A stretch of DNA of 64,000 bases from Smittium culicis (Eukaryota; Kickxellomycota; Harpellomycetes; Harpellales; Legeriomycetaceae): the NCBI GenBank assembly GCA_001970855.1, contig LSSN01001469.1, positions 36,877 to 100,876 on the forward strand. Direction: 5' to 3'. The notes beneath the pieces were generated by a model. It saw nothing but the letters and a program-made list of their open reading frames with translations, had not been told where the DNA came from and searched no databases. The position numbers and the translations under genes were made by a program. This document shows positions 45,756 to 55,264 of the stretch, in pieces (position 1 is the stretch's first letter; the number at the start of each line of letters is the position of its first letter).

Positions 45756-45955
45756 TCATTCTTCCTCGCTCTGTGTTTCCCTTGAAAATACCTCATATAA
45801 AAGCGGTATCTATTGCCCTCGTATTTTGTTAGAAAGAAACTTTCCCACCTGATCCGATCTGCTTTTTCTCACACTATTATATATAGGTACGCCACTTTCT
45901 CAATTCATATAATCTCTTAATCGTGCTAGCGCCATTCGCTTAGTTACTTTTCCAC

Positions 45956-46132
45956 ATGGCCACCAAACTCCTTGTATTTGCCTCTGTGCAAAATCTTGCT
46001 TTGAACTATTCCACCGCCCTAATTATCTTTAAAAAACATAGCCAACTTTATCCATATTTCTATACCCATTCATCATATTCGCTAATTATGCCAAGATTTC
46101 CTTCTACTTCTCTCATTACCACTGTTCACTAA
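45956..46132 (+). other. possible upstream open reading frame
   Basis: A 58-codon frame (MATKLLVFASVQNLALNYST...) lies between the TATA box and the phosphotransferase ATG at 46211, and ends 79 bases before it. If the transcript starts near 45820 and has no 5'-UTR intron, this would be an uORF that could limit translation. A 5'-UTR intron could equally remove it; the peptide has no known family. Confidence 0.3.
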
Positions 46133-46210
46133 ATCGGTTATCTTTCTTCTCGTTTTCCATTTACCCCTTATTTTAATTTATGTTTATTATTTTTACTATT
46201 TCCACTATCT

Positions 46211-48256
46211 ATGGATTATCTAATTAAAACTGTCGATTGTCTCGACAGAATCATGAACTTTTTACCCTCAGGCGAAGAGTATGTAAGCGAAGAAAGCTTG
46301 AAAAATCTAAAGCTTTACAAGTACAGCGCCGTCGACAAGTCGTATCTAACAAAATATGTATTAAGTCATTATTGGAATTGGGCTGTGACTTTGTTCCCTC
46401 TATGGCTAGCGTAAGTCTCCCCCCTTTCATACTTTTTAACCATTCAATTAACGCTGAGTTCGTATACACTAGCTCCATACCATTTCAGCCTAAAAAACTT
46501 GATTTCTAAGTAAATCATATTATATCTAACCTATTCATTAACTCCCTTCTAAAATATCCTTTAGTCCAAATCTAATAACCCTGATTGGTTTTATGTTTGA
46601 AATCGCTGACATTTTTTTAATCCTAATATTCGTTCCCGACTTAACTGGCCCTGCCCCTAGCTGGGTTTACTTTTGGTAATTTCATTCAATTTTATAAATT
46701 ATCCTCGTTTGATTTTCAGCTTTTACTAACATCTCGTTTACATTTTACACCAGCTTTGGTCTTGGTATGTGGCTCTATTCAACTTTCGATAATGTCGATG
46801 GAAAGCAAGCAAGAAGAACAAATTCTTCTTCCCCACTTGGTGAACTTTTTGATCACGGCTGTGATGCCTTAAACTGTATTGTAAGCTCAAATAATTCACT
46901 ATAATTTCACACTATTCTCCTCATTTTTAGCCTTTTTATGAATAAATTGCTACTTTACTTTCCTCGTATAACAACGTATATTTTACATTTATTAGGTCGG
47001 TGCTTTAGTCCAAGCTGCTGCCCTTGGAACCGGAATATCATACACAACTTTACTCATGTCCTTTTTAAGTTAGATCCGTTCACTATTGTTGCCTTTTATT
47101 CTTTCTTAAATCTTTATTTGACTGTTTATCAACTATTCTATATATAAAAAAATAGCTACGATGGTATTTTACTTTTCTACTTGGGAAGAATACCACACTG
47201 GCGTTATGTACTTGGGATACATTAATGGACCCACAGAGTTCATCGTTCTTGCATGTTTAGCGTCTTTTATGTCTGGAATTTTTGGTAATTCATTTTTACA
47301 TTTTTTTATTTTAATTTTCGTACCTTGTTTTTTTTAATCTCACGCCTCAAAATTCAAATAATGTTTAATTTTTTTATTTGCGTTTTTTTTTGTCTAATAT
47401 ATAAATCAGGCCCTCAAATATGGAGCTACGAAATTATTAAACTAATTCCATTCTTCAAGACCTTTGTGCCTCAAGGAACAACCATAATCCAATTTATTTT
47501 GCACGTAACTTTGGTGCTTGCTCTCTTCTTTTCTTCCTCTGTTAGGTTCGTTTTTTTTCCCTTCAAAATAAGATATATTCTATCCGTATAATTTATTCAT
47601 TTACTATTTTATAAATCCCTTGAAAATTTATTTCTTAATAATTTTTTGCCTATTTTTTAATTATAAATTAACTTGACGTAATTATTCACACATCTAGTAT
47701 TTACCATGTGTATAAGTCCTGTAAAAAAAGACATATTCCTTTCTTGTCCACACTAACCCAGCTATTGCCTTACTTTACTCTTGCCGCAACTTGCTTCGTT
47801 TGGGCACACACATCTAAAATCATTATTCCAAATAACCACCTCCTACTTTTCCTATTTACTGCAATGTTTGCATTTGGTCGCATCACTGTAAGTTTTTTTT
47901 TTTTACTTTTTTAGTAAATATCTTCTGCCAATTCTATATCAAACTTGATATATATATTTTTAACTAACATGATTTAAAACTAATATTCATAGTCGAAAAT
48001 CATCCTTGCACATTTAATTAAAGGAGAATTCCCAATGTTCACCGTCCAGATGATTCCTTTAGCTGCTGGTTCTCTGATTTCTCTATTTGGTTTATTCACA
48101 CCATTCACTGAGCTTGTATTCCTGTGGATGTCATTTATATTTGTCATGTCTGCTTATTTCCACTGGGCTTATGTAGTAATCGATATCTTTTGCACATTTT
48201 TGGGAATCCAATGTTTCAAGATCACCTATTCCCCAATACTGCAACAACAACAATAA
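46211..48256 (+). CDS. EPT1: choline/ethanolamine phosphotransferase (8 exons)
   Basis: Exons: 46211-46410, 46565-46675, 46754-46880, 46996-47068, 47156-47284, 47410-47545, 47698-47887, 47993-48256; all phases agree and give 409 residues, the family length. The enzyme (yeast Cpt1/Ept1, human CEPT1) transfers phosphocholine or phosphoethanolamine from the CDP form to diacylglycerol, the last Kennedy-pathway step, in ER or Golgi membranes. The CDP-alcohol phosphotransferase signature D-G-x2-A-R-x8-G-x3-D-x3-D is intact at about residues 118-140 (starts DGKQARRTN, ends FDHGCD). Other family segments are [12 protein letters not shown] near 35, [12 protein letters not shown] near 65-76 and [14 protein letters not shown] near 323. 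About eight to ten hydrophobic segments follow. The choline versus ethanolamine preference cannot be told; the symbol is for the family. The ATG at 46211 agrees with the family N-terminus. Confidence 0.92.
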
Positions 48257-48621
48257 TTTCACCTTAATACCAAAACATAATACTTTTTTTTTTAGTCCTT
48301 TTACATATTTATCCAAAATCTTATAATAAAAATCATACTTCAATATTAGAATTCTAGATCAGTTCATCTCTAGAAAATTTCCTTGACTAAAAGATACAGC
48401 GTTATTAAATAAGAATTCTTTAAATATTTTTGTTAATTTTACCAGATTTTGATAGTTACCTTTCATTTATAGTAAAAATTTATTTATATATACTAGAATC
48501 TAACTAACAGATTAAAATCCTGATGAAATAAGATTCCTTCAAAAAAATTTATTAAACGTAATAGCAATCATTAAAGCGTGATATCAAATTAATTATATCC
48601 ACACCAAATTAAAAAAAAGTC

Positions 48622-48807
48622 ATGAGTGAACTTTTCTGCAAAGAAATAAAAACTACTACTTATTTTAAAATGGTATACTTTAAAAATTTGTTTAATAAAC
48701 TCTCTGAGACAAAAAAAAAAAAAAAAAAAAGATTAGGGGCTGCTTTTTTCATTGTAGTAGGATCAAGCTGCTTAATATTGTATAACTTGTATACTTGTTT
48801 AAAGTAA
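48622..48807 (+). CDS. possible 61-residue single-pass membrane peptide
   Basis: ATG at 48622, stop at 48807. A basic N-terminal half ends in six lysines and an arginine encoded by a run of 20 A, directly followed by a hydrophobic stretch (LGAAFFIVVGSSCLILYNLY) and a short tail. Positive flank then membrane helix is the usual layout of small ER or mitochondrial membrane proteins, but I recognise no family and the frame could be chance. It ends one base before the repeat at 48809. A short intron with its acceptor in the A-run is an alternative. Confidence 0.3.
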   Translation: MSELFCKEIKTTTYFKMVYFKNLFNKLSETKKKKKKRLGAAFFIVVGSSCLILYNLYTCLK

Positions 48808-48808
48808 A

Positions 48809-49005
48809 TTAACCCTTTCTCTCCCAACACTCTTAAAATTAACAAATTTATTGATTTGTTTATGATTTAAAAGAAAATATTTTATTTGCTGTTTATTTAC
48901 AATATACCAATACTTCTAAAGACCTCATAATTAAACTATTTTAATTGAACACAGCTGGCTATATCTGGTGGATCAAAAATAGTCTACCACCCGTGAAAGG
49001 GCTAA
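48809..49005 (+). repeat. miniature inverted-repeat element, copy A
   Basis: A 197-bp element bounded by TTAACCCTTTC on the left and GAAAGGGCTAA on the right, that is, imperfect terminal inverted repeats. The interior includes TTGATTTGTTTATGATTT, TTTGCTGTTTATTTAC and GGTGGATCAAAAATAGTC, all shared with the copy at 54901 and, inverted, at 44355. No coding capacity. TTAA-like borders with CCC next to them suggest piggyBac-type mobilisation. Confidence 0.78.
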
Positions 49006-50528
49006 ATGAATTTTACATGAGTAGACTACATAATAAAATTTTCCAATGAAAGACAGTCCATCAAATGTCTCGTGTTGGAGTGGGCGTGTGTATAGTTGAT
49101 GACGATAATTTCTTATTACTCGATAACTTGTATACATATGATAACTATGCCAAAAAAAGTGAGATGGGAGTGGGGATAGGAGTATTTCTCAAATAACAAA
49201 ACCAGGTAATTGCGATTATTAATAAAATTTCAATGCAATATCCTGTTTTTTTTTTTACTATAATAAATTTTATAGATTTCGTTCTGTGAATATACTGCAA
49301 AAAAAAAAAAAAAGAAGTAAAGAGAAATGAAAAAATTTAGGCAATTTGAAGCCTTCAAAATATGCAAAATTAGTTTGGACTGCGAAATAAAAATAAAAAA
49401 GAATAGACTAGATGTGGCTTTTATTTTTAAATGTATGTGCAATGATATGTGTAAAATAGAATTGTAATCGCGGCGCACTCTTATTTTTTTTTTATTATTA
49501 TTTTGGCGAGAGGAAATATGCAGGGTAAAAAGGGTTATGCAAAATATGCCATCTTATTACCAACTTTAATTTTTTATCTTTTTGTAAAAAAAAAAAAATT
49601 AAAAAAAGCGGTAATTCAATAAAATGAGTATTCTCGCGGCTCATTTTGAACCTCTTTTCTTTTTACTTTTCGCTAAAAAAATTATTTACTTTTTTGTTAG
49701 TGTATGAGTATGCCATGAGTATATTTGGTTATGTGTATAATCCTCGAGCACATCTTGAGTGTATTTATGGTTCTTTATCTATATATTTTGCTGTTGTTTG
49801 AGCACGAAAAATGATGAATCGGAGGCACACATATATTCGTTATTCTTGAAATACATTCTAATACATCGTTTTTGTTTTAAAAAATAATCAAGCTACTTTT
49901 TATTTCTTTTGTGAAATGTTGATAAAATAGAGAAAAATAATTCTCTAAATTGAATGCCTAAGTGTGACATTCGTTTTGAATAATAACTGAAATGCTACGT
50001 TATGATTTCATTTACTTCTCTTCTGGCGTTAAAGAAATTTTTCTCTATCTCATAGTTTATGTGAAATAATTTTGCTGTAGTTAATATTTAAGGATACACT
50101 TACTTTTTACAAAAGCAATATGGGAAATATGACATATTGATATTTCTGAAGCTCGAATTAATTAAGGACCGCAATCGAATCAAAAAAAACATGTAAACTA
50201 TAAATAGCTAAGGCATTTCCATTATTAATTATAATTAACGATCATATACCTCAATATAAACCTACAATATATAAATTAGAAATTTATTTAATTTTCCTAA
50301 ATACATTCCAAACTCGTAATTTAAAAATATCTCATTGATTGATAAAAAAAACAACTACATTTATTTACGGCATAGATATTTATACTTGCAATAAATCATA
50401 TCATATCACCTCGCATTAATTTAAATTAAATCAAGCTATTTTTGATAAATTATTTAAACATTACAAGTCTGAAAGTAAAATATTATACAAGTAACTCTCT
50501 TCCATAGATATCACGCAACATTAGCAAC
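49006..50528. other. gene-free intergenic stretch
   Basis: A/T homopolymers and no supportable gene. The frame at 49230-49478 (minus) is a low-complexity artefact. Confidence 0.55.
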
Positions 50529-50537
50529 TATAAATAA
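50529..50537 (+). promoter_or_regulatory. TATA box-like site of the secreted esterase gene
   Basis: CTATAAATA lies about 25 bases before the ATG at 50554. The very short leader is unusual for a TATA-initiated fungal transcript, so the site may instead be incidental. Confidence 0.3.
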
Positions 50538-50553
50538 AGAAAAAAGGGTAATA

Positions 50554-51765
50554 ATGAAATTTTTAAATGTACTGAGTGTAATTCCGGCGATTCTCGGAAC
50601 ATCGTTTGCGATTAACCAAACGATGCTTGTAGTTTTCGGCAACAGTTTGTCGGACATAGGGAATCTGGCAAATAGCGAGAATCCAGTCCCGTTCTGGGAG
50701 TACAGATTTTCGAACGGCCCAGTGTGGAACGAATACCTGTCGTACTTCAACAACTACACGCTAGTAAACTACGCGTTCGGGGGCGCGACATCGAACAATA
50801 CCTTCGTTGATAGTATGGCGGATGCGTCTGTAAAGGTGCCGAGCTTGCAGGATCAGATCGGCAATTTCACGTCGACATTTAATAGGACGTTCAGTTCTGG
50901 CTCGCTTGATAACGACATTGCGGTTGTTGAGATCGGGTCCAATGATATTTTCAATTTGAAGAACACGACACTCGCTGCGGACCCGCTGTTTGTTGACAAG
51001 TACACTGACGGGATGGTCGCCAACATTGCTGAAGGCGTGAAAAGGCTGAGCGCATTTGGGTACAAGAAATTCCTTGTTTCTGACATTCCTGATTTAAGCA
51101 AAACCCCAAGCATCCTTAACTATGGCGCTAACAGCACGCCCGGTATGAGCATGGAATCTATTGCCACCAGTTCAGTCAACACCACTGCCAAGATATACAG
51201 GGCCGCTGTCAAGAACATCGTCGACATTGTAAATAAGAAAATATCTGCTGAAGTCGATGCTATTTCAAAGCAGAAGAAAGATGCAATCGACTATATCCGC
51301 CTAGTCAGCATCAAGAACGTGATCGAAATTGCAGTACAACCAGCGATATCAAAAATGCTAAACATAACCGTTATCGACGAAGAGTGCTATCCAGTCAACA
51401 ATGGAGTTCTCGTATCTTCATGCACAAACTCTGACAATTACGCATACGTCGATTCAGTGCACCCTAACACGCGTGTTCACGCTTTAGCCGCCAGCGTTTT
51501 TGCCTCTGTCATCAAAGACAAAGGGTTTTCTGTGAACGAATCCTCGATCAGATCGCTCATTGATAGGTACGATATTGTAAATGCAGGTGCTAGAAATAAT
51601 TTTTTGTTTTCGGGATCGTCAGTTAGCAGAGGAACTTTGCTCGTCGATGAGTACAATATGGCATCAGCTACTTTGAATGCAAAAGAAATTGCAAAAGAAA
51701 AGAACGAAGACTCCACCGTCACGTCAAATTCAAGAATTCTAAGATCCCGTTTCTTTAGACTCTAA
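50554..51765 (+). CDS. secreted GDSL/SGNH esterase (CE16-like)
   Basis: Intronless, 403 residues. A signal peptide (about 1-19, MKFLNVLSVIPAILGTSFA) is followed by an SGNH-hydrolase domain. Block I reads VFGNSLSDIGN with the nucleophile at Ser31. The RFSNGPVWNEYLSY and NYAFGGATSNNT segments are typical of fungal CE16-type acetyl esterases and related lipases. Block III is EIGSNDIF (about 130), and the catalytic Asp/His motif is YVDSVHPNTRVHAL (about 296-309). Such enzymes remove acetyl or acyl groups from sugars or lipids outside the cell. One oddity is Asn in place of the usual Asp before the nucleophile (GNSL rather than GDSL). The protein lacks the Ser-rich, GPI-type tail of its paralogue at 55265 and ends in a basic stretch (RILRSRFFRL). 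The gene is clearly GC-richer than its flanks. It is convergent with the GH81 gene. Confidence 0.9.
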   Translation: MKFLNVLSVIPAILGTSFAINQTMLVVFGNSLSDIGNLANSENPVPFWEYRFSNGPVWNEYLSYFNNYTLVNYAFGGATSNNTFVDSMADASVKVPSLQDQIGNFTSTFNRTFSSGSLDNDIAVVEIGSNDIFNLKNTTLAADPLFVDKYTDGMVANIAEGVKRLSAFGYKKFLVSDIPDLSKTPSILNYGANSTPGMSMESIATSSVNTTAKIYRAAVKNIVDIVNKKISAEVDAISKQKKDAIDYIRLVSIKNVIEIAVQPAISKMLNITVIDEECYPVNNGVLVSSCTNSDNYAYVDSVHPNTRVHALAASVFASVIKDKGFSVNESSIRSLIDRYDIVNAGARNNFLFSGSSVSRGTLLVDEYNMASATLNAKEIAKEKNEDSTVTSNSRILRSRFFRL

Positions 51766-52138
51766 TTTAATTTTATTTGCACAAATAGAAAGTGTGACTT
51801 ATATCCTCTCTACTTGTTCGCTCAGATAGCATTAGCAATACTTTATTTATACATAGAACTTATATTTAGTAAATAAAAGTTAATTAACTCCTTAGTTATA
51901 AAATTTAAAGTTAATAGGTTTTTATAGTGTTTAAAGCGTTTATAGTATATCTTAACTTTCAAATACATATATTTACTGTCTTAAAGGGATTTATGCGCAG
52001 ATAAAATTTGGGTATCCTTTGGAAGCCTAAGCGTAATATTGGAATATTGATACAACGTCAAAATTTTAGGATAAGGTGAAATGAAAAAAAAAATACAATC
52101 AGTAAAAAATTAAACTTAATAATTTTATGGGATATAGG
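51766..52138. other. convergent intergenic spacer
   Basis: AT-rich 373 bp between two stop codons, containing AATAAAAG near 51872, a likely polyadenylation signal for the esterase gene. Nothing else is seen. Confidence 0.55.
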
Positions 52139-54187
52139 TCAAGATCTGCAAATAGAAAGCCACCATAAAGCATTTGTTCTTGAATTTCCGTTATCAAAAG
52201 ATGTTAAACTATTTATATCATCAATGGTAATGCTGCGATCAACAATAGCCCCAGCCATTAGAAGCAGGCCTTTCCACTCACAAGAAATTTTGGGGTTACA
52301 ATCAATTGTATTGCGTTTAATTACCTGCCAGCTGTGCCTAAGCCACTCAGAGTCTAGTAAGACCATAGATATGGGCGTAAAAGGCAGCATCTGAATTCCG
52401 TAGATGTACTCTGGATTATTTCCAAACCAAGTAGTAAACTCGGCGCTGTTTTCCCATAGAACACCAACAATGCAGTTACTTGAAAATTCATGCGGGTAAA
52501 TTTGCTTTGATTGAGAACCGGTTTGCCAGTAGTATTGGGAGGATAAGATTTCGCTAGTTAGAAGGAGGTTCATGATGTTGGCGTTATAAAGATCGCCTAC
52601 GCAGTGGTAGAATAAGTATGCGGAATAATACGCATTAACGGACTCTGAGGTCGATTCTTGGTTACGGCTGTTTTCGAAAACGTGCAGACCATTCGCCCAA
52701 GAATTTCCGTCAAAAAAGTCCATGTGGCGGAAGGGTGTAAAATATATTGAGTGAAAATCAGGGTTTGTGTAGTCTTGAACAAGGCAGAAAATATGACTTT
52801 TGTACTGAGTGAACCAAGTGTCATTAGTGCCAAAGAGGAATAAGATTACAGACACTGCGTATATATAGTGGCCGTAGTGGAAATGGTGGTCGTTGTACAT
52901 AGAATTTCCAAAGTCAGCACCTTGATCAGCAAGCCCATGTTTAGTTATAATTCCTCCCCATATTGTATCGTAAATAAGCTTGTTTGAACCTCTCGAATCA
53001 AGCCAATATTGGACGCATGTTTTAAGAGAGTTGGCTATATAAAGTGCCTTGTCGAGTTCGCCTAGCTGGTAAGCAATCAGCGCAAGTCTGGCAAACCGCG
53101 CAAGCTCTTTTCCGCGGAAATATATTGAATTGTCGCTTTCCTTGGGAGTAAAGTCAAGTGTTTCGGAAAGTAAGCTGTTTTTGATAATTTCCACGAATTC
53201 GAAAGGTATTTGCTTTTCTTCGTAAAAGGTTATTCCGCTTAAACTAGAGTAAAAAAATTCCCATCTATTTCCTAAGACACCGATCATTTGCCCTCTTAAT
53301 GTGTCGTATTTAACAGGTGAAATTGGTCGGTTTGGATTTTTTAAGTTTTCTGAGTGGTGTGGTAATGTAAGTAATAGCAATTTATCTGATTGGGAGATGC
53401 TGGAAACAGAGTATTCGTGGATTATGGAATTATTTAGGAACTTTACGGATGATGCGACTGGGATAGCGAGAGAATGAGCAAACAGCGTATTAAAATGGTC
53501 TGATACTAGTTCGTTGTCATTATTCAGCAATTTTTCAGGGATAAAGGCGAAGCGGACGTACCCAGTATATGGAGTATTCGAAGAAATTTGATTATTTTCG
53601 TCCAAGATTATGGCACATGGTTGTGTAAAAAAAATAGCCCATTTGCAGTCGTCATTAAGGGTTACTATATAGCTAATGTTGTTATAAATGTTTTCAAGGG
53701 ACTTTATAGCAATTGAGGTGAACTTGAAAAGTAAAGTCAGGTTGTAATAGAATGCTGAAATATAAGGAGAGCCCTTCAAAAATGGAACTTTCATGTATCC
53801 AGATAGCATATCGGAGTCTGAATTCGAGGATGAGGTTAGCCAAGCAAAAGTAACAGTGAGGTCATCATAGCAGACGATTCTTCGGTCAACGAATTCTGAT
53901 TTAGAGCCAATGAGCCACTCGTTTTTATAGGATAAATAAACCCTATCACTTTGAACAATCTTGTCGGGATACCAGAAGGCCAAGCCGCAATTTTTAGCAG
54001 CTGCAGTGTATGGGTAGGGGTAAATGGGGGCATCGCCATTGCCCATAACTAGATTGAGCCACCATTTGTTTGTTGGATATGGTGGTGTTAGTTTCCCCCA
54101 TAAATATGAGGGCTTATGCCTATTTTCGTCATACTCATATGGCAAGTTTTCGTAGAGGTCTTGATTTTTTTCAAAACGATTCTGCAT
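52139..54187 (-). CDS. GH81 endo-1,3-beta-glucanase, Acf2/Eng2-like
   Basis: Intronless, 682 residues, a glycoside hydrolase family 81 enzyme cutting 1,3-beta-glucan internally. N-terminal family sequence PPYPTNKWWLNLVMGNGD and PIYPYPYTA begins near residue 34. The conserved core DQGADFGNSMYNDHHFHYGH (about 420-439) carries one catalytic-region Asp, and NQESTSESVNAYYSAY (about 508-523) carries the conserved glutamates; DGNSWANGLHVF lies between. No signal peptide is visible, as in yeast Acf2/Eng2, suggesting an intracellular role in wall turnover or septation rather than secretion. An upstream exon carrying a signal cannot be excluded: an AG acceptor-like site lies just before the ATG. It lies between two GDSL esterase genes, convergent with the first and downstream of the second on the same strand. 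Confidence 0.92.
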   Translation of the reverse strand: MQNRFEKNQDLYENLPYEYDENRHKPSYLWGKLTPPYPTNKWWLNLVMGNGDAPIYPYPYTAAAKNCGLAFWYPDKIVQSDRVYLSYKNEWLIGSKSEFVDRRIVCYDDLTVTFAWLTSSSNSDSDMLSGYMKVPFLKGSPYISAFYYNLTLLFKFTSIAIKSLENIYNNISYIVTLNDDCKWAIFFTQPCAIILDENNQISSNTPYTGYVRFAFIPEKLLNNDNELVSDHFNTLFAHSLAIPVASSVKFLNNSIIHEYSVSSISQSDKLLLLTLPHHSENLKNPNRPISPVKYDTLRGQMIGVLGNRWEFFYSSLSGITFYEEKQIPFEFVEIIKNSLLSETLDFTPKESDNSIYFRGKELARFARLALIAYQLGELDKALYIANSLKTCVQYWLDSRGSNKLIYDTIWGGIITKHGLADQGADFGNSMYNDHHFHYGHYIYAVSVILFLFGTNDTWFTQYKSHIFCLVQDYTNPDFHSIYFTPFRHMDFFDGNSWANGLHVFENSRNQESTSESVNAYYSAYLFYHCVGDLYNANIMNLLLTSEILSSQYYWQTGSQSKQIYPHEFSSNCIVGVLWENSAEFTTWFGNNPEYIYGIQMLPFTPISMVLLDSEWLRHSWQVIKRNTIDCNPKISCEWKGLLLMAGAIVDRSITIDDINSLTSFDNGNSRTNALWWLSICRS

Positions 54188-54900
54188 AAATTTTTGTCTT
54201 GAGAGTAGGAGGGTATTTGGCGGAAGCTAATTTGCTAAAACAGTATAATGAAATATGTATTACAATCCTTACTAAAATATATTTTGTATAGACAGCAAGA
54301 GATAGGAGTAGAATGTTTGGTTTTTATATGGAACTTTGAAGGTAAAAAAATATTAGTGTGAAGGATAGAGTGATATAATAAAATGTATAAGTGAAAGTGA
54401 TTTGTAAATCTATCAGTATTGGCTTGTTTAGAACCTAACAAAATGTTGTGCTTTATAAATAGCCCTATGGATTGTTCTAGTACAATAAAAAAGTTTTTGT
54501 AGTAGAACTTTTAAATTAATTTGTAAACGATGGGGTTACAGTCTAAATAAAAAATAATTACAGCAAATAATTAATGATAAGTGTCATACCTAATAATATT
54601 AATGGAGGATCCATCAAAAATTCAAGATACAAGAAATTACTATGGCAAAGCTTTATTTAATAACACTTGAAGCACAAATAAAATAACCAACTTGTAGAAT
54701 TGGGGGGACTGAATAAAAATAAATATAAACCCTTTTACAATTAGGCAATATTAGCGATATTAATTAATACTTTTTACTTTTTATTTTGAGTAGTTATTAG
54801 TGCGATACTGCCTTGCTGAACATCATTAACTCGAATCGCGGGCCAGTTTATAATGGTCGATACGACCAGAAAAGTACCCAAACTATATTAGAGTATTCAA
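54188..54900. other. intergenic region upstream of the glucanase gene
   Basis: Expected to hold the GH81 promoter. It contains a short palindrome TGGTCGATACGACCA near 54855 and otherwise AT-rich sequence. No gene. Confidence 0.5.
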
Positions 54901-55098
54901 TCAACCCTTTCCCGCCTAACGCTATTTAAAAAAATTAAATATTTTGATTTGTTTAATATTTATAAGCAAATTTATTATTTGCTGTTATGCTATAATATGC
55001 CAATATCTCTTAAGGCCTCTGAATTAAAGTATTTTAATAGAGCATAATTGGCTATAATTAGAGGATCAAAAAAAGTCAATCGCCTGTGAAAGGATTAA
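54901..55098 (+). repeat. miniature inverted-repeat element, copy B
   Basis: A 198-bp copy in the same orientation as the one at 48809, bounded by TCAACCCTTTCCC and GTGAAAGGATTAA. Shared interior blocks include TTGATTTGTTTA, TTATTTGCTGTT, AATATGCCAATA and GAGGATCAAAAA. It is non-coding and diverged from the other copies. Confidence 0.75.
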
Positions 55099-55264
55099 AA
55101 GGCGAATAAGAAGCGGTATATATAAACAACAATTGGGAATTTTATCATTTAAATTTAAATAAAGAATTGAATAATGATTTCGAAAATAAAAATTCATAAA
55201 ATGATGAGAGAGGATCTGAACGAATGTATGGAATGGGTGGGTTATGCGTTTATTAAAGGTATGA

